Positions 17,960 to 26,251 are shown, counted from the first letter of the stretch. The stretch is 64,000 nucleotides of DNA from Streptomyces litmocidini (GCF_014649755.1 NZ_BMTQ01000002.1:386761-450760), one strand, 5' to 3'. Numbers and translations are program-made. The notes: generated by a model not told the origin, from the letters alone.

Positions 17960-19045
17960 TCAGACCTCCTTCGGGGTGTTCGGGGCGACGGCGGGGTGGA
18001 GCGGGGCGGTCTCCGGCACTCCGGCGGGCCGCAGGCTGGCGAACTCCTTGCGCAGCACCGGGACGACCTCCTCGCCGAGCAGGTCGAGCTGTTCGAGGAC
18101 CGTCTTGAGGGGCAGTCCGGCGTGGTCGACGAGGAACAGCTGGCGCTGGTAGTCGCCGACGTACTCGCGGAAGGACAGGGTGCGTTCGATGACCTCCTGC
18201 GGGGAGCCGACGGTCAGCGGGGTCTCCCGGCTGAACTCCTCCAGGCTCGGACCGTGGCCGTAGACCGGCGCGTTGTCGAAGTACGGGCGGAACTCCCGTA
18301 CCGCGTCCTGCGAGTTCTTCCGCAGGAAGACCTGGCCGCCGAGGCCGACGATGGCCTGCTCGGGGGTGCCGTGGCCGTAGTGCGCGTACCGCTGCCGGTA
18401 GAGCCGGACCATCTTCTCGGTGTGCTGCTTGGGCCAGAAGATGTGGTTCGCGAAGAAGCCGTCGCCGTAGTAGGCGGCCTGTTCGGCGATCTCGGGGGAG
18501 CGGATGGAGCCGTGCCAGACGAACGGCGGGACGCCGTCGAGCGGGCGCGGGGTGGACGTGAAGCCCTGGAGGGCGCTGCGGAACTTGCCCTCCCAGTCGA
18601 CCACGTCCTCCCGCCACAGCTTGTGGAGGAGCGCGTAGTTCTCGATGGCGAGCGGGATGCCCTGGCGGATGTCCTGGCCGAACCACGGGTAGACCGGGCC
18701 GGTGTTGCCGCGGCCCATCATCAGGTCCACGCGGCCGTCGGCGAGGTGCTGGAGGGTGGCGTAGTCCTCGGCGATCTTCACCGGGTCGTTGGTGGTGATC
18801 AGGGTGGTGGAGGTCGACAGGATCAGGTTCTCCGTGCGGGCGGCTATGTGCCCGAGGAGCGTCGTCGGGGAGGACGGGACGAACGGCGGGTTGTGGTGCT
18901 CGCCGGTCGCGAAGACGTCGAGCCCGACCTCCTCGGCCTTGAGCGCGATCGCGACGGTGTTCTTGATGCGCTCGTGCTCGGTGGGGGTGCGGCCGGTGGT
19001 GGGGTCGGTCGTCACGTCGCCGACGGTGAAGATCCCGAACTGCAT
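17960..19045 (-). CDS. LLM-class flavin-dependent monooxygenase (CE1758-like)
   Basis: A 361-residue luciferase-like TIM-barrel oxidoreductase starting MQFGIFTVGDVTTDP. Family hallmarks include GLDVFATGEHHNPPFV, the ILSTSTTLITTNDP strand, the GRVDLMMGRGNTGPVYPWFG segment and FVWHGSIRSPE. It uses reduced FMN and oxygen to oxidise an unknown organic substrate, together with the FMN reductase encoded four bases downstream. GAGAGGTGAG precedes the ATG; the longer frame upstream has no such site. A palindromic operator candidate lies about 30 bases before the start. Confidence 0.92.
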   Translation of the reverse strand: MQFGIFTVGDVTTDPTTGRTPTEHERIKNTVAIALKAEEVGLDVFATGEHHNPPFVPSSPTTLLGHIAARTENLILSTSTTLITTNDPVKIAEDYATLQHLADGRVDLMMGRGNTGPVYPWFGQDIRQGIPLAIENYALLHKLWREDVVDWEGKFRSALQGFTSTPRPLDGVPPFVWHGSIRSPEIAEQAAYYGDGFFANHIFWPKQHTEKMVRLYRQRYAHYGHGTPEQAIVGLGGQVFLRKNSQDAVREFRPYFDNAPVYGHGPSLEEFSRETPLTVGSPQEVIERTLSFREYVGDYQRQLFLVDHAGLPLKTVLEQLDLLGEEVVPVLRKEFASLRPAGVPETAPLHPAVAPNTPKEV

Positions 19046-19075
19046 CGTGCTCACCTCTCGCGGTTCCTGCTGTTG

Positions 19076-19089
19076 GTTGAAGCTTAAAC
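19076..19089. promoter_or_regulatory. Palindromic operator candidate upstream of the LLM/FMN-reductase operon
   Basis: GTTGAAGCTTAAAC is a 14-base near-perfect inverted repeat (12 of 14 positions symmetric) in an AT-rich patch directly before the LLM gene. Size and AT content suit a MarR- or HxlR-type repressor. No such regulator is encoded next to it. Confidence 0.5.
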
Positions 19090-19134
19090 TATTACCTCGA
19101 ACGGCGCGACCCCCTCCCCTATTCCGTCCGCCCG

Positions 19135-19171
19135 TACCCTGGAGCGCATGACCGAGAAGACGACCCCGTGA
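19135..19171 (+). promoter_or_regulatory. Leaderless-type promoter and seven-codon leader ORF
   Basis: A -10-like TACCCT (19135-19140) stands seven bases before an ATG at 19148, the spacing expected for a leaderless transcript. That ATG opens a seven-codon frame, MTEKTTP, whose TGA (19169-19171) overlaps the GTG start of the DUF6126 gene. The leader ORF may deliver ribosomes to the next gene. Confidence 0.45.
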
Positions 19172-19308
19172 CCGGGGAGACCCACGACAGCGAGCGCTGG
19201 AAGGAACGGGGCGTGATGCTCCGCGTCTTCGTGTACGTCTTCGCGACCCACGCCTTCGCCGGCTTCGTCTGGCTCCTCTTCCACGTGGGACAGAACGCCC
19301 AGAAGTGA
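19168..19308 (+). CDS. DUF6126-family small membrane protein
   Basis: A 46-residue protein, too short for many gene finders, reading VTGETHDSERWKERG and then one hydrophobic helix (VFVYVFATHAFAGFVWLLFHVG) and a short GQNAQK tail. The single helix with an aromatic-rich core, preceded by RWKERG, matches the pattern of Streptomyces DUF6126 proteins. The GTG start has only a weak upstream site, but it overlaps the stop of a seven-codon leader ORF. Probably membrane-inserted; function unknown. Confidence 0.72.
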   Translation: MTGETHDSERWKERGVMLRVFVYVFATHAFAGFVWLLFHVGQNAQK

Positions 19309-19347
19309 GTGAGGGCCGCCACGTGCCGTCCACCTGCGGTCCTCACG

Positions 19348-19360
19348 TAGAGTCCCCGAC
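19348..19360 (+). promoter_or_regulatory. Leaderless-type promoter of cobL
   Basis: TAGAGT (19348-19353) lies seven bases before the GTG start of cobL and no ribosome site is visible, so transcription probably starts at or next to the start codon. Confidence 0.5.
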
Positions 19361-20605
19361 GTGAACGCTGCGATATCGGTGGTGTCGGTCGTGGGGATCG
19401 GCGCGGACGGCTGGGACGGGCTCCCCGAGACCGCCCGCCGCGTCCTGCGCGCCGCCGAGGTCCTGCTCGGCGCCCCCCGCCAGCTCGGCCTCCTCCCGGA
19501 GCACGACTGCCCCGGCGAGCGGATCGCCTGGCCCTCCCCCCTCCGCCCCGCCGTCCCCGGACTGCTCGCCGCCCACCAGGGCCGTGCGATCGCCGTCCTC
19601 GCCAGCGGCGACCCCTCCTTCCACGGCATCGCCCGCACCCTCGCGGAGACCGCCGGCACCGACCGCCCCGTCACCTTCGACGTACACCCGCACCCCTCCT
19701 CCGTCTCGTACGCCTGCGCCCGCCTCGGCTGGCCCCTCGAAGCCGTCGAGACCCTCTCCGTCGTCGCCAGGCCGCTCGCCGCGCTCTCCGCCGCCCTGCA
19801 CCAGGGCCGCCGCCTCCTCGTGCTCAGCGAGGGCGCCGACACCGCCGCGCGGGTCGCCGAGCTGCTGCGCACGACCGGCTGGGGCGGCACCCGCGTCCGC
19901 GTCCTCGAACAGCTCGGAGGCCCCGCCGAACGGATCCTCGACGGCACCGCCGCCGACTGGCCCCACGAACGCACCGACCCCCTCAACGTCCTCGCCCTCG
20001 ACTGCGCCCGCGACCCCGGCGCCCTCCGGCTCGGCGCCGTGCCCGGCCTCCCCGACGAGGCGTACGAACACGACGGCCAGCTCACCAAGCGGTACGTGCG
20101 CGCCGCCACCCTCGCCGCCCTCGCCCCCGCCCCCGGCGAACTCCTCTGGGACGTCGGCGGCGGCTCCGGCTCCATCGGCGTCGAATGGATGCGGACCCAC
20201 CGCTCCTGCCGGGCGGTCGCCGTCGAGAAGTCCCCCGAGCGCGCCGCCCGCATCACCCGCAACGCCGACGCCCTCGGCGTACCGGGCCTGCGCGTCGTCA
20301 CCGGCCCCGCACCCGCCTCGCTCACCGGGCTCCCGACCCCCGACGCGGTCTTCGTCGGCGGCGGCCTCACCGCCCCCGGCCTGCTCGACGCCTGCTGGGA
20401 GGCACTGCCGCCCGGCGGCCGGCTCGTCGCCAACACCGTGACGCTGGAATCCGAGGCGCTGCTCGCCCGGTGGTACGGCCGCCACGGCGGCGAACTGGTC
20501 CGGCTCGCCGTCTCCACCGCCGTGCCCGTGGGCGGCTTCACCGGCTGGCGCCAGGCCATGCCCGTCACCCAGTGGTCCGTAACGAAGGGTTCACCAGAGC
20601 AATGA
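19361..20605 (+). CDS. cobL: Precorrin-6Y C5,15-methyltransferase (decarboxylating)
   Basis: A 414-residue fusion of the two halves that are separate (CbiE and CbiT) in some bacteria. Residues 1-205 form the tetrapyrrole methylase CbiE domain (VVGIGADGWDGL, LASGDPSFHGI). Residues about 215-414 form the CbiT domain with the SAM motif DVGGGSGSIGVEW. The enzyme methylates C5 and C15 of the corrin ring and removes the C12 acetate carboxyl in B12 synthesis. Its stop overlaps the cobM start (ATGA), so the two are translationally coupled. The GTG start appears leaderless. Confidence 0.95.
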   Translation: MNAAISVVSVVGIGADGWDGLPETARRVLRAAEVLLGAPRQLGLLPEHDCPGERIAWPSPLRPAVPGLLAAHQGRAIAVLASGDPSFHGIARTLAETAGTDRPVTFDVHPHPSSVSYACARLGWPLEAVETLSVVARPLAALSAALHQGRRLLVLSEGADTAARVAELLRTTGWGGTRVRVLEQLGGPAERILDGTAADWPHERTDPLNVLALDCARDPGALRLGAVPGLPDEAYEHDGQLTKRYVRAATLAALAPAPGELLWDVGGGSGSIGVEWMRTHRSCRAVAVEKSPERAARITRNADALGVPGLRVVTGPAPASLTGLPTPDAVFVGGGLTAPGLLDACWEALPPGGRLVANTVTLESEALLARWYGRHGGELVRLAVSTAVPVGGFTGWRQAMPVTQWSVTKGSPEQ

Positions 20606-21351
20606 CCGTCTACTTCATCGGCGCGGGCCCCGGCGCGGCCGACCTGATCACCGTGCGCGGCGCGCGGACCCTCGCCGGGTGCGGGACCTGCCTCTACGCC
20701 GGCTCCCTCGTCCCCACCGAGCTGCTCGCCGAGTGCCCGCCGGACGCGAAGCTCGTCGACACGGCGAAGATGGACCTCGACCAGATCGTCGCCGAGATCG
20801 CCGCCGCCCACGAGGCCGGCCAGGACGTGGCCCGGCTGCACTCCGGCGACCCGTCCGTCTTCAGCGCGATGGCCGAACAGATGAGGCGGCTCGACGCGCT
20901 GGGCATCCCGTACGAGGTCGTGCCCGGCGTCCCGGCCTTCGCGGCGGCCGCCGCCGCCCTGAAGCGGGAGCTGACGGTCCCGACCGTCGGCCAGACGGTG
21001 ATCCTCACCCGCATCGCCCAGCAGGCCACCCCCATGCCGGAGGGCGAGGACCTCGCCACCCTCGGCCGCAGCGGCGCCCTGCTGGTCCTCCACCTCGGCG
21101 CCCGCTACGTCGACCGGATCGTCGCCGAACTCGTCCCCCACTACGGCGCCGACTGCCCGGCCGCCGTCGTCGCGATGGCCAGCCGCCCGGACGAGGTGGT
21201 CCTGCGGGGCACCCTGGAGGACATCGCGGAGCAGGTGAAGGCGGCGGGCATCACCAAGACGGCCGTCATCGTCGTGGGCCGCACGCTGGCGGCCTCGGAG
21301 TTCCGCGACAGCCACCTGTACGACCCGGCGCGGGACCGCCACGCCTGCTGA
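20602..21351 (+). CDS. cobM: Precorrin-4 C11-methyltransferase
   Basis: A 249-residue SAM-dependent tetrapyrrole methylase that methylates C11 in corrin synthesis. Signatures are YFIGAGPGAADLITVRGAR at the N-terminus, RLHSGDPSVFSAMAEQMRRL, and the VPGVPAFAAAAAALKRELT loop. The ATG overlaps the cobL stop by four bases. It is followed by a strong bidirectional terminator, so cobL-cobM probably form a complete two-gene transcript. Confidence 0.95.
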   Translation: MTVYFIGAGPGAADLITVRGARTLAGCGTCLYAGSLVPTELLAECPPDAKLVDTAKMDLDQIVAEIAAAHEAGQDVARLHSGDPSVFSAMAEQMRRLDALGIPYEVVPGVPAFAAAAAALKRELTVPTVGQTVILTRIAQQATPMPEGEDLATLGRSGALLVLHLGARYVDRIVAELVPHYGADCPAAVVAMASRPDEVVLRGTLEDIAEQVKAAGITKTAVIVVGRTLAASEFRDSHLYDPARDRHAC

Positions 21352-21388
21352 CGGCCCGGCGCGGGACCGCCCACGCCCGCCGACACGA

Positions 21389-21422
21389 CGGTGGCCGGAC
21401 CCCGCACGGGGTCCGGCCACCG
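21389..21422. terminator. Bidirectional terminator between cobM and the bL37 gene
   Basis: A perfect 16-base inverted repeat (arms 21389-21404 and 21407-21422) with a two-base centre lies between the convergent cobM and bL37 genes. Confidence 0.8.
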
Positions 21423-21437
21423 CCGCGTGACCACGTC

Positions 21438-21512
21438 TCAGGCGTTGGGCCGCTTGCCGTGGTTCGCCTTCTTCTTCTTGCGGGCCCGCTTCTTGTTGCC
21501 GCGCTTCGCCAT
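21438..21512 (-). CDS. Ribosomal protein bL37 (24 residues)
   Basis: A 24-residue, extremely basic peptide, MAKRGNKKRARKKKKANH followed by GKRPNA, with a GAGAGGGAG ribosome site before the ATG. It matches the tiny actinobacterial large-subunit protein bL37 found in mycobacterial ribosome structures, which binds 23S rRNA. It is far below the usual gene-finder length limit and easily missed. It stands alone between a terminator and the divergent gene at 21604. Confidence 0.85.
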   Translation of the reverse strand: MAKRGNKKRARKKKKANHGKRPNA

Positions 21513-21603
21513 GGGACTCCCTCTCGGTAGGGGATGCTGCCGTGGCCAGCCTAGGAGCGGGGGCGGAGGCCCGCACGTCGGTGCCAGGGGCTTGAATGGC
21601 CCC

Positions 21604-22278
21604 GTGACCGTCTACGACGTGGCCCGGGCGCTGCCGGGCATCGAGGAACTGCGCGACCACTCCCGGGGGCTCGCCGTGCTGGACGCCGTGCTGAGCCCGG
21701 AGTGGGAGAGCCGGTACTACTCCTTCGACGCGCACTGGTCGGAGACCGAGCAGCTGGCGTCGATGAAGGACGGCTCCGGCGGCGAGTACACGATCGTCCT
21801 CTCCCCTGCGGGGGCGTACGCGCGCGTCTTCGACCACGAGTCGCCGCTGAGCCCCTACGGGCCGCTCGCGGACGGGCGGACCTGGCCCGGAGTGCTCGAC
21901 GGGGTCCCGGAGGCCTTCCGGGAGTACCTGACGGAGCCGGCGTTCACGGACGAGGACGGGGTGCACGTGACCACCGCCTGCCTGTGGCGCGAGGCGACGG
22001 ACACGGCCTGGCGGACGGGCCCGGTCGACTTCCCGGACCTGGACGGCCACGAGGACCCGGACGGCTCCGGCCGCCTCCTCCGCCTGCTGACGGACCGCTC
22101 GGCGGAGGCGTACGCCGCGTGGGCCTCGGACTACTACGAGCAGCCGGTCGACGTCGAGGCCGTGCGCCACGTCCTGGCCCTGCGTCCGCTGACCCCGGAG
22201 CTGGTGGCGCGCCTCAACCCCCAGGTGACGCTCCCCGACCTCGCCGAGGACGTCGCGGAGATCGGCTACCCCGCCTGA
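21604..22278 (+). CDS. Conserved hypothetical protein
   Basis: A 224-residue acidic, soluble protein starting VTVYDVARALPGIEELRDHSRG. It contains SRYYSFDAHWSETEQLASMKDGSGGEY and WASDYYEQPVDVEAVRHVLAL. It resembles Streptomyces hypothetical proteins without assigned function; no catalytic motif or membrane segment is visible. The GTG start was chosen because the upstream frame overlaps the bL37 region on the other strand. Its 3' end overlaps the convergent acetyltransferase gene by 13 bases. Confidence 0.75.
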   Translation: MTVYDVARALPGIEELRDHSRGLAVLDAVLSPEWESRYYSFDAHWSETEQLASMKDGSGGEYTIVLSPAGAYARVFDHESPLSPYGPLADGRTWPGVLDGVPEAFREYLTEPAFTDEDGVHVTTACLWREATDTAWRTGPVDFPDLDGHEDPDGSGRLLRLLTDRSAEAYAAWASDYYEQPVDVEAVRHVLALRPLTPELVARLNPQVTLPDLAEDVAEIGYPA

Positions 22279-22823
22279 ACCGACCCCCACTCCGGCGCCA
22301 GCACCGACATCACCGTCGCGTCCACCCGCTCCCCCTCCCAGAGCAGCGCCCCGCGCAGGACGCCCTCCGCCCGGAAACCGGCCTTCTCGTAGGCGCGGCG
22401 GGCGCGGGGGTTGAAGGCGTACACCTCCAGCCAGATCCGGTACAGGCCGAGCGCCTCGAAGCCGTGGCCGACGATCAGGCGGGTCGCCTCCGTGCCGAGG
22501 CCCCGGCCGACGGCGTCCGGGACGAAGGCGATCCGGAAGGCGCAGCTCTCGTTGTCCGGGTCCCACGCGGTGAGGACGGCCTCGCCGACGACCCGCCCGG
22601 TCGCCCGCTCGACCACGGCGAGGTCGAGCCGGTCGTCCTGCGCGCCGCGCGAGCCGTACCACTCCAGGAGGGCCGCCTCGTCGAACCGCGTGTGGCCCCC
22701 CGTCAGCCGGATGACCTCAGGGTCCTCGAACAGCGGCAGCAGCGCGGGCACGTCCGCTTCGGTGACGGGGCGGAGGACCACCAGGTCGCCGGTGAGGGTG
22801 GGCTTGTGCGAGAAGTCGGCCAT
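22266..22823 (-). CDS. GNAT-family N-acetyltransferase (RimJ/RimL-like)
   Basis: A 185-residue single-domain acetyltransferase. It has the GNAT core: beta strands with FRIAFVPDAVGRGLGTEATRL (motif A, acetyl-CoA binding loop GRGLGTEA) and the RimJ/RimL-style ending RARRAYEKAGFRAEGVLRGALLWEGERVDATVMSVL, cited here only as a region. The target may be a protein N-terminus, an amino acid or a drug. The start ATG gives the usual MADFSHKPTL N-terminus. It overlaps the convergent hypothetical gene by 13 bases. Confidence 0.88.
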   Translation of the reverse strand: MADFSHKPTLTGDLVVLRPVTEADVPALLPLFEDPEVIRLTGGHTRFDEAALLEWYGSRGAQDDRLDLAVVERATGRVVGEAVLTAWDPDNESCAFRIAFVPDAVGRGLGTEATRLIVGHGFEALGLYRIWLEVYAFNPRARRAYEKAGFRAEGVLRGALLWEGERVDATVMSVLAPEWGSVQAG

Positions 22824-22864
22824 CCCGGGATTCTCGGCGGGCGGCCGTCGCGTTGTCGCCCGGA

Positions 22865-23983
22865 TTACGGCCCCGCCGGTGCCGACCGCCCCACCACGGC
22901 GCCCGCCCGGTCGATGCAGATCACGTCCACCGCGACCGGGGCGCCCCGCAGGACCGTGAGGGCCTCGTCGCGGGCGCGGGCGGCGACGAGGTCGCCCAGG
23001 GGGACCCCCGCGGCCTCGCAGAGGCGGAGGGCGGCGAGGCCCGTGTTGGCGTCGGCGATCTCGGCGGCGAGGGCCCGGGAGGCGCCGCCCGTGCGGGCGA
23101 GCTCGGCGAGGAAGGCCTTGTCGACCTGGGAGCGGGCCGAGTGGAGGTCCAGGTGGCCCGCGGCCAGTTTCGAGAGCTTGGCGAAGCCGCCGCAGATCGT
23201 GAGCCGGTCGACGGGGTGGCGGCGGACGTACTTGAGGACGGCGCCCGCGAAGTCGCCCATGTCGAGGAGTGCGATCTCCGGCAGGTCGTAGAGCCGCGTG
23301 ACCGTGCGCTCGGAGGTGGAGCCGGTGCAGCCGGCGACGTGGGTGAGGCCGCCCGCGCGGGCCACGTCGACGCCCCGGCGGATGGAGTCGATCCAGGCGG
23401 AGCAGGAGTACGGGACGACGACGCCGGTCGTGCCGAGGATCGACAGGCCGCCGAGGATGCCGATGCGCGGGTTCCAGGTGGAGCGGGCGATCTCGGCGCC
23501 GTTGTCGACGGAGATCGTGATCTCGACGTCCCCGGGGGCGTGGTGCGCGGCCGCCACCGCGGCGACGTGCTCGCACATCAGCTGCCGCGGCACGGGGTTG
23601 ATGGCGGGCTCGCCGACCTCCAGGGGGAGGCCGGGCAGGGTGACGGTGCCGACGCCCTCCCCGGCCCGGAACACGACGCCGGAGCCGGCCGGCAGGAGCC
23701 GTACCGTCGAGCGGATCACGGCCCCGTGGGTGACGTCCGGGTCGTCGCCCGCGTCCTTGACGACGGCGGCCATGGCGGCACCGGCCGTCAGGGACTCGGC
23801 GGTCAGCGCGAAGGACGGCGTCTGCCCCTTGGGGAGCGTGATCGTCACCGGGTCGGGGAAGTCACCGGTGAGCAGCGCGGTGTACGCGGCGGTGGTGGCC
23901 GCCGTCGCGCAGGCACCGGTCGTCCAGCCCGGGCGGAGACCGGTGTGCTTGAGTTGGGCCTCACGCCCGCCGCCTGAAGTCAC
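22865..23983 (-). CDS. cbiD: Cobalt-precorrin-5B C1-methyltransferase
   Basis: A 372-residue protein with the CbiD signatures RPGWTTGACATAATTAAY near the N-terminus, the INPVPRQLM and GILGGLSILGTTGVV segments, GCTGSTSE, and GDFAGAVLKYVRRHP near residue 250. CbiD methylates C1 of the corrin precursor and belongs to the early-cobalt (anaerobic) route. Here it sits among late-cobalt enzymes and no CobF is visible. The GTG start at 23983 has AGGAG eight bases upstream. Its start is only 12 bases from that of divergent cobK, so each promoter must lie inside the other gene. Confidence 0.93.
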   Translation of the reverse strand: MTSGGGREAQLKHTGLRPGWTTGACATAATTAAYTALLTGDFPDPVTITLPKGQTPSFALTAESLTAGAAMAAVVKDAGDDPDVTHGAVIRSTVRLLPAGSGVVFRAGEGVGTVTLPGLPLEVGEPAINPVPRQLMCEHVAAVAAAHHAPGDVEITISVDNGAEIARSTWNPRIGILGGLSILGTTGVVVPYSCSAWIDSIRRGVDVARAGGLTHVAGCTGSTSERTVTRLYDLPEIALLDMGDFAGAVLKYVRRHPVDRLTICGGFAKLSKLAAGHLDLHSARSQVDKAFLAELARTGGASRALAAEIADANTGLAALRLCEAAGVPLGDLVAARARDEALTVLRGAPVAVDVICIDRAGAVVGRSAPAGP

Positions 23984-23995
23984 GAAGAGGCTCCT
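23984..23995. promoter_or_regulatory. Twelve-base spacer carrying ribosome sites on both strands
   Basis: The spacer GAAGAGGCTCCT separates the cbiD and cobK start codons. Read on plus it gives GAAGAGG for cobK; read on minus it gives AGGAG for cbiD. Both genes therefore initiate translation from the same 12 bases, and their transcripts must overlap. Confidence 0.8.
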
Positions 23996-24724
23996 GTGCA
24001 CGTACTCATTCTCGGCGGGACCACCGAGGCCCGCGCCCTCGCCGGACTGCTGCACGGCCGGGTCCGGGTCACCAGCTCCCTCGCGGGCCGGGTGGCGAGC
24101 CCCCGGCTGCCGGCGGGCGAGGTCCGGATCGGCGGGTTCGGGGGCGTCGACGGCCTCGTGGAGTGGATGACGGGGCACGCCGTGGACGCGGTCATCGACG
24201 CCACCCATCCCTTCGCCGAGCGGATCAGCTTCAACGCGGCCCGGGCGGCCGCCACCGCCCATGTTCCCCTGCTGGCGCTGCGCCGTCCCGGGTGGGTCCC
24301 GGGGGAGGGCGACGACTGGCGGTCGGTGGGCTCCCTGGAGGAGGCCGCGACGGCCCTGGACGGCCTCGGCGACCGCGTCTTCCTGACGACCGGCCGGATG
24401 GGCCTCGCGGCCTTCGCCACCTGCCCGCAGTGGTTCCTGGTCCGCTCGGTGGACGCCCCGGACGCCCCGATGCCGGCCCGCACCGAGGTCCTCCTCGACC
24501 GGGGCCCCTTCACCCTGGACGGCGAGCGGGAGATCCTGGCCCGCCGGCGGATCGACGTGGTGGTGACGAAGGACAGCGGCGGCGCGGCGACCGCCCCGAA
24601 ACTGACGGCGGCCCGCGAGGCGGGCCTCCCGGTCGTGGTGGTCCGCCGGCCGCCGGTCCCGGAGGGCGTGCCGACGGCCGCCTCCCCGGAGGAGGCGGCC
24701 GCGTGGGTCGCCGCTACTCGGTGA
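23996..24724 (+). CDS. cobK: Precorrin-6A (cobalt-precorrin-6A) reductase
   Basis: A 242-residue Rossmann-type NADPH reductase that reduces the macrocycle of precorrin-6A. Signatures are VLILGGTTEARALAGLL at the N-terminus, DATHPFAERISFNA near residue 70, and the C-terminal VTKDSGGAATAPKLTAAREAGLPVVVVRRP region. The GTG start shares a 12-base spacer with divergent cbiD. The 3' end overlaps the convergent fibronectin-domain gene by 11 bases. Confidence 0.93.
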   Translation: MHVLILGGTTEARALAGLLHGRVRVTSSLAGRVASPRLPAGEVRIGGFGGVDGLVEWMTGHAVDAVIDATHPFAERISFNAARAAATAHVPLLALRRPGWVPGEGDDWRSVGSLEEAATALDGLGDRVFLTTGRMGLAAFATCPQWFLVRSVDAPDAPMPARTEVLLDRGPFTLDGEREILARRRIDVVVTKDSGGAATAPKLTAAREAGLPVVVVRRPPVPEGVPTAASPEEAAAWVAATR

Positions 24725-26132
24725 CGGGCGTGCCGAGTTCGGTGACCTCGACCCAGTTCAGGTTCGGGTCGTTCCAGTAGATCTGGTTGTTCGAGGTGTC
24801 GATGGCGATCACGGAGTAGAGGACGTGCTCGCCGTCGGCCGCGCTCTCGTGGAGGTAGGACGAGGCGGTGGGCAGCAGGTACTCGACGCGGTGGGCGACC
24901 CAGACGAGGTTGCCGTCGCCGTCGTCGACCTGGACGGCCTTGTAGATCTCGTACAGCTTGACGTCGGGCTCGGGGTTCGGCGTCCACTCCAGGAGTACGC
25001 CGTCCTCGCGCGGGGTCGCCTCGAGGCCGGCGACCGGGGCGGGGGCGGTGTGGTCGCCGTGGGTGGCGGTGACGGCCGTGCGGGCCGAGGCGTTGCCGGC
25101 GGCGTCGACGGCCTCGACCCAGTACGTGTAGCCGGTGTTCTCGGCGGCCGCGGTGTCCGTCCACGTGGTGCCGGTGACGCCGGTCGCGACCTGGGCGACG
25201 GGGTCGGTGGTGCCGGTGCGCTGCCGGTGGACGGTGTACTTCGCCGCACCCGTGACCGGCTCCCAGGCCAGGACGACACCGGTGGCGTCGTCGGTCGCGG
25301 TCACGCCGGCCGGAGCGGCGGTCGGGGTCCGGTCCACCGACGCGACGGTGAGGTCGGCGGAGCCGGGGGACTCGTTGCCGGCCCTGTCGACGGCGCGGAC
25401 CTCGTAGAGGTACGTCTGGCCGGTCGGCGGCGGGGAGTCCACGAAGGACGGGGTGGTGACCAGGGCGGTGGCGCTGCCGGTCCTCGCCCAGGTGGTGGAG
25501 GTGCTCGGGCGCCGGTAGACGCGGTAACCGGCGAGGTCCATCTCCTTGTTGGGCGCCCAGCGCAGGGTGGCCTTGTTCAGGGTCCTGTCGTACGTGACGC
25601 CGGCGCCGGTCGGCGCCAGCGGCCGGACCTTGTCGACGGTGGCCGAAGTGACGGGCGCGTAGGCGAACGCGACGTTCGCGGCGCCGGTCCAGGCCGCGTA
25701 GTACACGGTGATGGTGTGGCGGCCGGACGGGACGGTGAGGTCGACCGTCTTCTTCTGCGTGGTGGAGACGTTCTTCCACAGGTCGATCCTGCGGACGCCG
25801 TCGAGGTTGACGCGGATGCCGTCCTGGGCCGCGGCGGTGAAGGCGAACGGGCCGCCGGAGCCGAAGTCCCGGGTGACCGACCAGCGGACGGAGAAGTTGT
25901 CGCGGGGCAGGGTGACGCCCGCCGGGTCGCCGTAGCCGTAGTTCTCGGCGATGGCGCTGTCGCAGGTGGTCAGCTTCGGCGTGCCGCTGAACGTGGAGTT
26001 GGCGAAGTATTCCGCCTTCCACACGGGGGACGCGCAGGTGACCGCCGCGGCGGCCGGGGTGGCGGTGAGCAGACCGCCGAAGGCGGCGAGGGCGGCCGTG
26101 GTGGCCAGTGCGCTCAGCCGGGTACGAGTCAT
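24714..26132 (-). CDS. Secreted PA14-like/fibronectin type III protein
   Basis: A 472-residue extracellular protein. It has a signal peptide (RLSALATTAALAAFGGLL, then ATPAAAA), followed by a PA14-like domain (WKAEYFANSTFSGTP, VRWSVTRDFGSGGPFAF, DGIRVNLDGVRRIDLW) over about residues 30-160. Three fibronectin type III repeats follow, each with PTGAGVTYD- or PAGVTATDD-type starts and YLYEVRAVDRAGNES-type strands. PA14 domains bind carbohydrate and Fn3 repeats act as spacers, so a wall- or matrix-associated role is likely. The ribosome site is weak. It interrupts the cobalamin locus and has no obvious link to it. Confidence 0.82.
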   Translation of the reverse strand: MTRTRLSALATTAALAAFGGLLTATPAAAAVTCASPVWKAEYFANSTFSGTPKLTTCDSAIAENYGYGDPAGVTLPRDNFSVRWSVTRDFGSGGPFAFTAAAQDGIRVNLDGVRRIDLWKNVSTTQKKTVDLTVPSGRHTITVYYAAWTGAANVAFAYAPVTSATVDKVRPLAPTGAGVTYDRTLNKATLRWAPNKEMDLAGYRVYRRPSTSTTWARTGSATALVTTPSFVDSPPPTGQTYLYEVRAVDRAGNESPGSADLTVASVDRTPTAAPAGVTATDDATGVVLAWEPVTGAAKYTVHRQRTGTTDPVAQVATGVTGTTWTDTAAAENTGYTYWVEAVDAAGNASARTAVTATHGDHTAPAPVAGLEATPREDGVLLEWTPNPEPDVKLYEIYKAVQVDDGDGNLVWVAHRVEYLLPTASSYLHESAADGEHVLYSVIAIDTSNNQIYWNDPNLNWVEVTELGTPVTE

Positions 26133-26251
26133 CACGGGGAGAGGGGCCTTTCCGGACCTGTGGAAAGCACGTGGAACGGGGGAACGACTGTGTGACTCAC
26201 CAGGTGGGGGCAGGGTTGTCCCGCCCCCACTCCGGATTTCGGGCGACCTGC

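Noticed and set aside
19084..22662. A 1192-codon minus-strand open frame across cobL, cobM and neighbours
   Set aside because: It covers several well-supported genes on the opposite strand and shows Arg/Gly/Ser-rich shadow sequence.
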